Positions 44,033 to 52,128 of a DNA stretch of 64,000 nt are shown one piece after another. The notes under the pieces are model-generated. The model searched no databases. It worked only from the letters and a program-made list of their open reading frames with translations, and was not told the origin of the DNA. Every line of letters begins with the position of its first letter. The first letter of the stretch is position 1. The DNA lies in assembly GCF_001050135.1 (NCBI RefSeq), contig NZ_CP012040.1, positions 124,001 through 188,000 on the forward strand, written 5' to 3'. The position numbers and the translations under genes were made by a program. Source of the stretch: Cyclobacterium amurskyense (lineage in GTDB: Bacteria > Bacteroidota > Bacteroidia > Cytophagales > Cyclobacteriaceae).

Positions 44033-45376
44033 ATGGATAAGGAATCATCAAGAAGATCCTTTATTAAAAAATCAGCCGTAGCCGGTTCGGCTGCTCTTAT
44101 TGCTCCTACAATTGTACCTTCCAGTGTATTTGGAGCCAATGATAGGATCAATGCTGCAGTTTTAGGTTTAAATGGTAGAGGAAAAAGCCATATCCAAGGC
44201 TTTATGTCACAAAAAAATGTTCAAATAAAGACTTTTTGTGATCCTGACATGAATATCCTTAAGGAACGTCAAAAAAGCTTTAAGGAAAAATACAATGCAG
44301 ACGTGGTCTTGGAACAAGATCTACGTAGGGTAATGGACGATAAAGATATCGATGTAATCAGTATTGCTTCTCCTAACCACTGGCATGCATTGACTACCAT
44401 CTGGGCTTGCCAGGCAGGTAAAGATGTTTATGTGGAAAAACCTGGTTCCCATAATATCTGGGAAGGTAGGAAAATGGTAGAAGCAGCTCATAAATACGAT
44501 AGAATCGTTCAACATGGTGTTCAGCTTAGAAGTTCTCCTGCAGTTCAAGAAGCCATCCAACTAATACGTGATGGTTATATAGGAAATGTTTACATGGCCA
44601 GGGGTCTAGTTTTTAGATGGAGACCGAGCATCGGTGACAAAGGATTTTCTCCTGTACCAGAAGGATTGGATTACGATTTATGGACAGGACCGGCTCCAAA
44701 AACTCCATTTACTGAAAACCTTGTGCACTACAACTGGCACTGGAATTTTAACTATGGCAATGGAGATGTTGGTAACCAAGGTATCCACGAAACAGATCTA
44801 TGTATGTGGGGATTAGATGTAGGGCTACCTACTAAAATCACTTCCATGGGAGGAAAATTCCTATGGGATGATGCCAAAACAGTACCAGAAGTATTGACAT
44901 CTGTGTACAAATATCCTGATGAGAACAAAATCATTCAGTTTGAAGTAAGACCATGGTGCACCAATGCTGAAGATGGAGCTACTGTAGGTAATATTTTCTA
45001 TGGGGACAAAGGTTATTTGGTAGTTGATGGGTATGACAAATACCAAACATTCCTTGGCAAAGATAGAACCCCTGGTAAATCAGGACAAGATGGCGGACCT
45101 TCTGGATCTGAAATGGATCGTGGAGCCGGTGGAACTGACGGTCACTTTGCTAATTTTATTGAGGCAGTTCGTAAGCATGATGCTTCCATCCTAAACGGCC
45201 CTGTAGAAACAGCCCACCTGTCTTCAGGATTGGCTCACCTAGGAAATATAGCTTATCAATTGGACCGTGTATTGACGTTCAATCCAAAATCTGAGACTTT
45301 TGTCAATGATCCGGAAGCAGATGCCATGCTTACCCGTAATTACAGACCAGGTTTTGAAGTTCCAGACAAGGTTTAA
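44033..45376 (+). CDS. Tat-exported Gfo/Idh/MocA-family oxidoreductase
   Basis: I place the start at ATG 44033, which puts the twin-arginine motif (ESSRRSFIKKSAVAGSAAL) close to the N-terminus; ATG 43988 would add 15 residues. The product has about 447 residues. A Rossmann fold opens with NAAVLGLNGRGKSHIQGF and the family motif EKP follows in DVYVEKPGSHN, with His-rich WHALTTIW and the C-terminal alpha/beta domain (HYNWHWNFNYGNGDVGNQGIHETDLCMW). Tat-exported members keep NAD(P) tightly bound and in gut Bacteroides oxidise glucosides at C3. A similar reaction on a periplasmic sugar is inferred here. It is flanked by terminators on both sides. Confidence 0.9.
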   Translation: MDKESSRRSFIKKSAVAGSAALIAPTIVPSSVFGANDRINAAVLGLNGRGKSHIQGFMSQKNVQIKTFCDPDMNILKERQKSFKEKYNADVVLEQDLRRVMDDKDIDVISIASPNHWHALTTIWACQAGKDVYVEKPGSHNIWEGRKMVEAAHKYDRIVQHGVQLRSSPAVQEAIQLIRDGYIGNVYMARGLVFRWRPSIGDKGFSPVPEGLDYDLWTGPAPKTPFTENLVHYNWHWNFNYGNGDVGNQGIHETDLCMWGLDVGLPTKITSMGGKFLWDDAKTVPEVLTSVYKYPDENKIIQFEVRPWCTNAEDGATVGNIFYGDKGYLVVDGYDKYQTFLGKDRTPGKSGQDGGPSGSEMDRGAGGTDGHFANFIEAVRKHDASILNGPVETAHLSSGLAHLGNIAYQLDRVLTFNPKSETFVNDPEADAMLTRNYRPGFEVPDKV

Positions 45377-45411
45377 ACAATCAATAGTCAAAATATTGAT
45401 TGCCTTTTTAG

Positions 45412-45448
45412 AAAAACCTGCCAGGAATTTTTACCCTGACAGGTTTTT
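45412..45448 (+). terminator. Intrinsic terminator after the Gfo/Idh/MocA gene
   Basis: AAAAACCTGCCAGG pairs with CCTGACAGGTTTTT around AATTTTTA, followed by a short T run. It lies about 36 bp after the stop codon. Confidence 0.78.
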
Positions 45449-45497
45449 CTTGTAAAAGGATTTAAATTTATATTTTAGATATAAACAAAATTATCAA

Positions 45498-46538
45498 ATG
45501 AAATACATAGCATTAGTAGTAATAATGGCAATGAGCAGCAATTTTCTCCTCTTTGGTCAAAAAGACAAAGAACCCATTAAAATCGAAATTAAAGACGGCG
45601 AGAAAAAAGTAGATGTAATGGTTGCTGGTGAACTATTCACTTCTTATATCTATCCAGACAACGTAATGAAACCGGTACTTTGGCCAGTAATTTCACCAGA
45701 TGGAAACATGCTGACTAGGAGTTATCCAATGATCAATAAAGCAGGAGACAGAACCGACCACCCTCATCACGTAGGTATTTGGTTAAATTATGGTGATGTT
45801 AACGGACTTGATTTCTGGAACAATTCAGAAGCTATTCCTGCTTCCAAAAAGGATGGTTATGGCTCCATCTTTCACCAATCTATCGAAAAAACTAAAAGTG
45901 GTAAAGGAAAGGCCATATTGGTTACGAAGTCTCTATGGAAAGCTCCTGACAACACAAGCATGTTGGAAGAGAAAACTTCTTTTTCTTTTAAAGCAGGAAA
46001 AGATATCCGCATTATTGACCGTACTACCGAATTAACGGCATTGATTGATGAGGTTAAGTTCACAGACAACAAAGAAGGAATGTTTGCCATCCGTGTTGCC
46101 CGTGAAATGGAGTTGCCTTCAGAGAAACCAACTACCTTAATGGATTCTCATGGTGTTGAAACCAAAGTGGATAAAATGGACAATACCTATGTAAAAGGGG
46201 ATTACAAAAGTTCAGAAGGAATTACAGGAGGGGATGTATGGGGTACTAGAGCCCGTTGGATGGAGTTGGCAAGTGAAATTAAAGGAGAGCAAGTTTCTTT
46301 GATAATCATTGATCATCCAGAAAACCCAGGCTACCCAACTTATTGGCATGCTAGAGATTACGGTTTATTTGCAGCAAACACTTTAGGTCAAAAAGCACTT
46401 TCCGGTGGCAAAGACGAATTGAACTACAGCTTGAAAAAAGGCGAAACAGCTACTTTCAAATACAGAGTTGTGGTAGCCTCTGAGCACCTTAGTGAAGATG
46501 AAATCAATGCCTTAGCTGACGAATACGCTAAAAAATAA
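45498..46538 (+). CDS. Secreted PmoA-like (DUF6807) protein
   Basis: A 346-residue protein with a signal peptide (ending FLLFGQ). The core signature is DHPHHVGIWLNYGDVNGLDFWN near residues 95-116, typical of the PmoA-like family, misnamed after an unrelated methane monooxygenase. A C-terminal segment, IIDHPENPGYPTYWHARDYGLFAANTLGQKA, is also family-typical. Its closest associations in Bacteroidota and Planctomycetes are with Gfo/Idh/MocA oxidoreductases and sugar isomerases, as here. It is probably a beta-sandwich enzyme or sugar-binding protein; the reaction is not established. It lies 32 bp before the isomerase-like gene and is probably cotranscribed with it. Confidence 0.88.
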   Translation: MKYIALVVIMAMSSNFLLFGQKDKEPIKIEIKDGEKKVDVMVAGELFTSYIYPDNVMKPVLWPVISPDGNMLTRSYPMINKAGDRTDHPHHVGIWLNYGDVNGLDFWNNSEAIPASKKDGYGSIFHQSIEKTKSGKGKAILVTKSLWKAPDNTSMLEEKTSFSFKAGKDIRIIDRTTELTALIDEVKFTDNKEGMFAIRVAREMELPSEKPTTLMDSHGVETKVDKMDNTYVKGDYKSSEGITGGDVWGTRARWMELASEIKGEQVSLIIIDHPENPGYPTYWHARDYGLFAANTLGQKALSGGKDELNYSLKKGETATFKYRVVVASEHLSEDEINALADEYAKK

Positions 46539-46570
46539 CCGGATAAACCCATTTAAACACAAGCATTTCA

Positions 46571-47455
46571 ATGGATAACAATCAATCAAGGCGGAATTTT
46601 CTCCAAAAGAGTATTGCTGCAGGAATAGGTCTCTCACTATTGGACCCTGCTACTGCGGCAGCTTTCGCTAAAAAACCCAAAATGAACCTTGGCTTAGTAA
46701 CCTATCAATGGGGAAAAGACTGGGACCTCCCTACTCTTTTGACAAACTGTGAAAAGGCAGGTTTACTCGGTGTAGAATTAAGAACTGAACATGCACATGG
46801 TGTAGAGGCAAGTCTTTCTACCAACGAAAGAAAAGAAGTAAAAAAACGCTTCAAAGACAGTCCTGTAAAATGCCTTGGCTATGGTTCAAACTATGCTTAT
46901 CACTACACTGACCAAGCTCAAGTTAGAGAAAACATAGAAGGGACTAAGAAATACCTTCAACTTTGCAAGGATATAGGTGCCACTGGAATTAAAGTAAAGC
47001 CTAATGGACTTCCTGCGGAGGTATCCAAAGAGCAAACCATAGCGCAGATCGCAAAATCCTTTAACGAGGTAGGTAAATTTGCCAGTGATCTGGGCCAATT
47101 GGTAAGGGTGGAAGTGCATGGAAAACTGACACAACAATTGCCAAATATGAAAGCCATATTTGATCAGGTAACTGAAAAAAGTGTTAAGATCTGCTGGAAC
47201 TCCAACGATCAGGACCTTATGGCCCCCGGCTTGGAAGCCAACTTCAACTCTGTAAAAAAATGGTTTGGTGACACGGTTCATATCCGTGAGCTAAATGAAG
47301 GGAATTACCCTTATCAGGAGTTGATGAATTTATTCGTTGGGATGAATTACAAGGGTTGGATTCTTTTGGAAGCACGCACCACACCTGCTGACAGGGTTGC
47401 GGCCATGAGAGAGCAACTTGATATCTTCAATACCATGTTGGCCAATGCCAAATAA
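46571..47455 (+). CDS. Sugar phosphate isomerase/epimerase-like TIM barrel with Tat leader
   Basis: A 294-residue protein with twin-arginine leader NQSRRNFLQKSIAAGIGLSL. The mature part is a xylose-isomerase-like (AP endonuclease 2) TIM barrel. Metal-binding candidates include Glu and His in GVELRTEHAHGV, Glu in VRVEVHGK, Asn/Asp in ICWNSNDQD, His and Glu in VHIRELNEG and Glu in ILLEARTT. Export implies a non-phosphorylated substrate. In combination with the Gfo/Idh/MocA protein this resembles 3-keto-glycoside processing, where the isomerase-like protein works on the oxidised sugar (family knowledge plus inference). A palindromic repeat starts 3 bp after its stop codon. Confidence 0.88.
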   Translation: MDNNQSRRNFLQKSIAAGIGLSLLDPATAAAFAKKPKMNLGLVTYQWGKDWDLPTLLTNCEKAGLLGVELRTEHAHGVEASLSTNERKEVKKRFKDSPVKCLGYGSNYAYHYTDQAQVRENIEGTKKYLQLCKDIGATGIKVKPNGLPAEVSKEQTIAQIAKSFNEVGKFASDLGQLVRVEVHGKLTQQLPNMKAIFDQVTEKSVKICWNSNDQDLMAPGLEANFNSVKKWFGDTVHIRELNEGNYPYQELMNLFVGMNYKGWILLEARTTPADRVAAMREQLDIFNTMLANAK

Positions 47456-47458
47456 ATT

Positions 47459-47501
47459 AAACCCGAAATATGCAATAGACATTCTATTACATAATCCGGG
47501 T
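47459..47501. repeat. Dispersed 43-bp palindromic repeat, intact copy
   Basis: AACCCGAAATATGCAATAGA...TAATCCGGGTT forms a long imperfect hairpin with paired blocks AACCCG/CGGGTT, ATATG/CATAA and AATAG/CTATT. It is a near-exact reverse complement of the interrupted copy at 61154-61365 and is related to 37913-37955. It may terminate the isomerase transcript. Confidence 0.8.
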
Positions 47502-47604
47502 TAAAATAAATAAAGTGCGTCTGGGTCTGGGCAAAAAATTGCAATAATTGCTTATATTTATCAAGCATAGCTTATTGCCTTTTAATAACAAACCCATCCA
47601 GATC

Positions 47605-48924
47605 ATGCCTTATTTTATTCAAAGTTTAAAGAATATAAAAGGAAGCTTTTTCTCTAAAAAAGGCCTTTTATATTCTTTTTTTATTTTTATCTACCTGGCA
47701 ACTTTTCTTTCAGGCTTTACACAAGCAAACTCTTTCAATCTTAGCATTGAACAATTAACCTTTGGCAAAAAGCACCACTTCTTTGGCTACATCGGCCAAT
47801 GTCAAACCATCCCTTGGAATGAATCAGGAAGGTATATTTTAGGACTTGAGATAGATGCCATAGACCGCATGCCAAGACCTGAAGAATCGGCAACGGTTTT
47901 TCTTATCGACACCCAGAATAAAAACAAGCTAATCCGGCTGGACAAATCTCACGCATGGAATCCTCAGCAGGGCACTATGTTTTATTGGAACCCTTTAGCA
48001 CCCGAAAACCAGTTTTTCTTTAATGACCGCGACCTTACTACAGGAAAAGTATTTACAGTGCTGTATGATATCAATCAAAGAAAACGAGTTAAAGAATACC
48101 GTTATGAAGACAGCCCTATCGGGAATGGTGGTGTCGCTGCTGATGGCTCAGCTTGGCTCGGCCTGAATTATGGCCGCTTGGCAAGACTTAGACTCGTTAC
48201 CGGATATCCCGGGGCACTGGACTGGTCCAAGGATCAATTGGCACCTGAGAATGATGGGATATTTCTCGTGGATGTAAAAACCGGAAATAAGAAACTGTTG
48301 GTTTCCTACCATCAAATGGAAAATAAACTAAAAGAAACCAATCCAAAACTTGACCACAGTGGCTTATTTATCAATCACACCCTCTGGAATCGTAATGCCA
48401 ATCGCATTTATTTTTTTATCAGGGCGGGATGGAGTGGCCAAGGCAAGGAAAGAATCAATGTACCTACCTCCATTCATGCAGATGGTACCGGACTTCAACT
48501 CCATGAAACCCATATAGGTGGTCATCCGGAGTGGGATTTAGGTAATGTATTGATCGGCATAAAATACAATGATGGGAAAGGTCCAGACGAGCAAATTCGT
48601 TACAATGTTGACAGCAAGGAAATCATAGGAAGCCTAGGAACTCCGGAAATGTTTCCCAAACCGGAGGGAGACATTTCCCTTTCTCCAAATGGTGACCTAT
48701 TCGTCAATGGATACAGTGATGATAATAAAAACTACTATGCGGTATACCGAAGAAGTGATGGTGCCTTTGCCCGAAGTGAAGGAATCAACAAAGGACTTTA
48801 CAGTGGTGACATCCGTATAGACCCTGCCCCGCGTTGGAACCGAAGCAATGATGCCATCTTAGTACCTGGGATTGACAAGAATGGCACTCGTCAAATGTTC
48901 GTAATTCGCTTGAAGGAGGAGTGA
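47605..48924 (+). CDS. Exported beta-propeller protein of unknown function
   Basis: The frame opens further upstream only with TTG 47548; ATG 47605 is the first ATG and is preferred, giving 439 residues. A hydrophobic leader (KKGLLYSFFIFIYLATFLSGFTQ) suggests export or membrane anchoring. The rest looks like a seven-bladed TolB/oligogalacturonate-lyase-type propeller (YIGQCQTIPWNESGRYILGL, GIFLVDVKTGNKKLLVSYHQ, FVNGYSDDNKNYYAVYRRSD). His-containing loops such as HIGGHPEWD and NHTLWNRN are present, but I cannot confirm a lyase metal site. It is the last plus-strand gene of the SusC/SusD locus, separated by the palindromic repeat, so it may have its own promoter. Confidence 0.75.
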   Translation: MPYFIQSLKNIKGSFFSKKGLLYSFFIFIYLATFLSGFTQANSFNLSIEQLTFGKKHHFFGYIGQCQTIPWNESGRYILGLEIDAIDRMPRPEESATVFLIDTQNKNKLIRLDKSHAWNPQQGTMFYWNPLAPENQFFFNDRDLTTGKVFTVLYDINQRKRVKEYRYEDSPIGNGGVAADGSAWLGLNYGRLARLRLVTGYPGALDWSKDQLAPENDGIFLVDVKTGNKKLLVSYHQMENKLKETNPKLDHSGLFINHTLWNRNANRIYFFIRAGWSGQGKERINVPTSIHADGTGLQLHETHIGGHPEWDLGNVLIGIKYNDGKGPDEQIRYNVDSKEIIGSLGTPEMFPKPEGDISLSPNGDLFVNGYSDDNKNYYAVYRRSDGAFARSEGINKGLYSGDIRIDPAPRWNRSNDAILVPGIDKNGTRQMFVIRLKEE

Positions 48925-49081
48925 TTTTTCTGGAAATAACATCACTTTAGCAAAATCCAATGTCTTCAAAAATAGTGAGAATCCACTACAATGTGAGTTT
49001 GCCTCACCGTTTTTCCACTCAGCCAACCCGCAAGGGTTCGCCATGACGGTTTTACTGGAATAATAAAAATAACCTACCTCC

Positions 49082-50542
49082 TTACGAATCCACAGACTTC
49101 GTATGCTTCACTACTTTATGCACACTTGCAGCAATCTTGTCTTCTACATCTCCTCGCCATCTCCAGGCCGGGTGTCCGTATTCGTCCAAATGAGATCCTC
49201 CTTCATATCCACCCTCTTCCCAAACACGACGAGAGGGCATATAAGCTGCCATATAATTGGCATAACCACAAACCCAAGTTTTCTCAGGAAACTCCTTTTT
49301 AAACCTTAAAGAGTAATCTACTACTGCCTCACCTCCAATTCCTATAAACAGAAGTTCATTCCCCATTTGCCAAGCTTGGGTTGGATAAGGATAGCTAGTG
49401 TCAAATATTTCTCCATTTTCAATTTTTGCAATCATCCGCTTTGCCCACCTGGCTTGAAGTGGACTATTGCCATTGGCTATGGGTTCTAATTTTTCCAAAG
49501 TCACCATTTCTTCAAAAGCCAGATCCACAAAATTGAAAGATGTTTTCAGATTAGAAGAAATTTTTTCCAATGGATTATTTAATGCTTCCTCAACGGCAGT
49601 GGAAAGCATTTTACCGTATTTCTCGCATAGTGCCAGCTCTCTACGAGGCAAAGGGTTTTGATCTCCACCACAAGCATTAAAAAACATGGCTGCCGTACCT
49701 GGGAATTTACTTTCTAAATCAATCTGCGCAAACCCAGGGTAATCTCCACACCAGGTATTGAAATCCAATGTGGTAGGGTGACAGGCATACCCAAAAAGCA
49801 AGGCTAAATAATGCCCTCCGGGACCTTTAGCTGCCAAAACAGGCACTTCATGATCCACTGCTCCTTGTAGCGGTATTCCTTTGGCTAATAAATCCGGGAC
49901 TTCTGACTCTTTATTGTCTCTTCTATTTACAGCAAAAGTGCAATTACCTCCTCCTAAAAATAATTCACAATCCTGCCAGTTATAAAGTGCTTCATCAACA
50001 GCAGCAATTAGCGCTTTTTCCATCCATAAGGTATATTCTTTTACCGCTTTCTTCTGTTGTTCATCACTTGGGTAATAATCTACCAGATCATCTTCTAAAC
50101 AAGGGGCACAATGATTGTGCGAAAAGGTCAACATAAATTGAGAACGTTCCAATTGAAATTGTTCCGCGATTTTGTTAAAGATCCGTTCATAGACGGTCTT
50201 AGACATGCCCATATGATCAGTGGTAACCATCACCACCCTTTTGCCAGAAGCATCCTTCAGCGCAATTACTTTGGCCCATAAATCATGGATTTTGCCATAG
50301 GCCACTCTTTTCCTACCGTAACCTGCAAGCCAAACGTCATTTTGAGGGGTTATTAAGGCCTTAGCTATGCCTATTTGCCATTTGTACTCACCCACCTTGT
50401 TCATACCAAAGTCATCCTCCTGTTCAAGCAATGCATCTCCATTCATTGACAAAACAGGTGAGGACAACAAACCCAAAGTTCCTGTCGCTACTCTTCCAAT
50501 AAACTTTCGTCTGTCGAATATTACTTTGCTTTTATTTTGCAT
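49082..50542 (-). CDS. Neutral/alkaline ceramidase-like protein with Tat-type leader (paralogue 3)
   Basis: A 486-residue protein with the N-terminal fold of neutral/alkaline non-lysosomal ceramidase (PF04734-type). The leader contains FDRRKFIGRVATGTLG, a Tat motif. Zinc-site segments are visible: VMVTTDHMG, LTFSHNHCAP and FGYACHPTTLDF, with FFNACGGDQNP following. The C-terminal beta domain of true ceramidases is much reduced (they are about 650-780 residues). Ceramide hydrolysis is therefore not assured; amide or ester cleavage of another lipid-like or amide substrate is equally possible. It is the last gene of a leftward four-gene operon, 39 bp after paralogue 2. Confidence 0.85.
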   Translation of the reverse strand: MQNKSKVIFDRRKFIGRVATGTLGLLSSPVLSMNGDALLEQEDDFGMNKVGEYKWQIGIAKALITPQNDVWLAGYGRKRVAYGKIHDLWAKVIALKDASGKRVVMVTTDHMGMSKTVYERIFNKIAEQFQLERSQFMLTFSHNHCAPCLEDDLVDYYPSDEQQKKAVKEYTLWMEKALIAAVDEALYNWQDCELFLGGGNCTFAVNRRDNKESEVPDLLAKGIPLQGAVDHEVPVLAAKGPGGHYLALLFGYACHPTTLDFNTWCGDYPGFAQIDLESKFPGTAAMFFNACGGDQNPLPRRELALCEKYGKMLSTAVEEALNNPLEKISSNLKTSFNFVDLAFEEMVTLEKLEPIANGNSPLQARWAKRMIAKIENGEIFDTSYPYPTQAWQMGNELLFIGIGGEAVVDYSLRFKKEFPEKTWVCGYANYMAAYMPSRRVWEEGGYEGGSHLDEYGHPAWRWRGDVEDKIAASVHKVVKHTKSVDS

Positions 50543-50581
50543 AGAAAATTCCTCTTATTGTGCCTTATCCAATTTTGTTAT

Positions 50582-52072
50582 TTATTGTTGCTCATGTATT
50601 TCCTGCAACAATGCTATAGCAGTATCTGCCAGCAATTCTCCCCCACCCGGGGCCAGTCTTGAATTAATGGTTTCATATCCTCCACGGGTAAATGCCTCTT
50701 TTGTGGGGACATAAGCAATATGGCTATGGGTCAATTCAACCACTATTGTATTTTTATAAGGGGAATTCTCTTTGATAGCCAAACCTAAATCTACAAACAC
50801 TTCACCTGGAAGTCCTACGATGGCCAGGTCTTCGCTAATTTGAAACACCTGCACCTCCAATGGGATTCTCCATGGTTGATCCCCTATTGCAGGAGGAACT
50901 GCTTCTGTTCTTCTAATTCTTTCAAGCGACCTGATTTTTAACCGTCTTCTTCTTTCCAGAAAGGCCGTTTCTTCATAAAGTCGTGGAGCCCCAGTTTCTG
51001 TATTGGCCCATTCCAATTCCTCAGGAGTGAAATGTTGGATGGGAACATAAATGACTTCAGCTATTGCCTTTAGTTCTGTTTCATTGACTTTTTGAAATTT
51101 ATTGGGTTTTTGAAGTATTGCAGAAGAGAGAATTTTGCCTATTTCAGAAGAACTTTTTACTTCTTCCTTAGTACCGGTAACATCTATGTGGTTGATATTA
51201 CCACAAGCTCCTGCTGCAAATAGCGATACAAAATCTTTATGAAAATGCCTTTGTAAATTATTGGCCAAAAATCCCGGGTAATCGGCACTGAAAGCCGTTC
51301 CACCAAAGGTATCGGCATGTAAAGAAAAATTAGAGACCGTCCCAATTGGGTGCTTGTCTTTCTTCCTTTGTAGCATAACCACGGCCAATTCCGGATCTGT
51401 AGGTCCTTCCGGTTCCCTAATGGATGGATTGCGTCTACCTGGATTGGTGATCAACTTTCCATCTTTCATAATAAAGCGTCTGTTAAATGCCAAATCATTA
51501 ACTTCTTCTCCAAACACTTCCAGTACTACTTCCTCTCTTTGCTCATAGGCTTTTACCACCGCATTAACGATACCATCTTCAAGCTCCTTAGGATAGACAT
51601 CGGCTTTACCTGTATCCAGTTGCGTGTCAAAGGGTGGTCTTAATGTTCCGGTAAGCTCCCTAATATTGGGATGATAGGCCGGAGAGGTATGGGAATGAGT
51701 TCCTGCAATAATAATATTCTGAAAAGGTATACCTGTTTCCTTCTCAATGCGCATCCTGACTCTAACCGACAAGTCTCTCTCTACCCATAAAAGATCTCCC
51801 ACCACTAAAGCTACTTTCTCTCCTTCTTGCTGAAAAACCACTGCCTTGGCATACAATGGATCATGTGTTCCAGTACTCGGTCCTCGATAATGAGGATAAC
51901 CGGCTTCTGAAGGAGTGATTTCAGATTGCACCATTCCGGCTTTCAGACCCGACTGCTGAGCGATTACTTTATGTCCGAAAATTAATCCTGAAAGCATAAT
52001 TCCAGCCATAAAGCCCAGAAGGACAAAACGATGTGCCTGGCCATTTTCACTATTCCCTGCCTTTAATGTCAT
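50582..52072 (-). CDS. Neutral/alkaline ceramidase-like protein, secreted (paralogue 2)
   Basis: A 496-residue protein with an N-terminal membrane or signal segment (FVLLGFMAGIMLSGLIFG...VIAQ). The ceramidase-like core starts GLKAGMVQSEITPSEAGYPHYRG and shows VALVVGDLLWV, IIIAGTHSHTSPAYHP (zinc His pair), VSNFSLHADTFGG and FAAGACGNINH. It differs enough from the neighbouring paralogues to suggest an old duplication. The C-terminus (GLPGEVFVDLGLAIKENSP, THSHIAYVPTKEAFTRGGYE) matches paralogue 1 better than paralogue 3. Gap to the DMFase-like gene is 56 bp. Substrate unknown. Confidence 0.87.
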   Translation of the reverse strand: MTLKAGNSENGQAHRFVLLGFMAGIMLSGLIFGHKVIAQQSGLKAGMVQSEITPSEAGYPHYRGPSTGTHDPLYAKAVVFQQEGEKVALVVGDLLWVERDLSVRVRMRIEKETGIPFQNIIIAGTHSHTSPAYHPNIRELTGTLRPPFDTQLDTGKADVYPKELEDGIVNAVVKAYEQREEVVLEVFGEEVNDLAFNRRFIMKDGKLITNPGRRNPSIREPEGPTDPELAVVMLQRKKDKHPIGTVSNFSLHADTFGGTAFSADYPGFLANNLQRHFHKDFVSLFAAGACGNINHIDVTGTKEEVKSSSEIGKILSSAILQKPNKFQKVNETELKAIAEVIYVPIQHFTPEELEWANTETGAPRLYEETAFLERRRRLKIRSLERIRRTEAVPPAIGDQPWRIPLEVQVFQISEDLAIVGLPGEVFVDLGLAIKENSPYKNTIVVELTHSHIAYVPTKEAFTRGGYETINSRLAPGGGELLADTAIALLQEIHEQQ

Positions 52073-52128
52073 GTTTTATGTGCTAAAATATTTTTAGTAT
52101 GGTAAATAAAATGGAAAGAAAAACTTTA

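Noticed and set aside
45498..46538. Subunit of particulate methane monooxygenase (PmoA)
   Set aside because: The family name is historical. The protein is soluble, exported and lacks the membrane helices of real PmoA.
47548..47604. Earlier start of the propeller gene at 47548
   Set aside because: It is TTG and places 19 extra residues before the leader. ATG 47605 is preferred.
48925..49081. Terminator between convergent genes at 48924 and 49082
   Set aside because: Only short hairpins (GTGAG/CTCAC, ACCC/GGGT) without T tracts were found.
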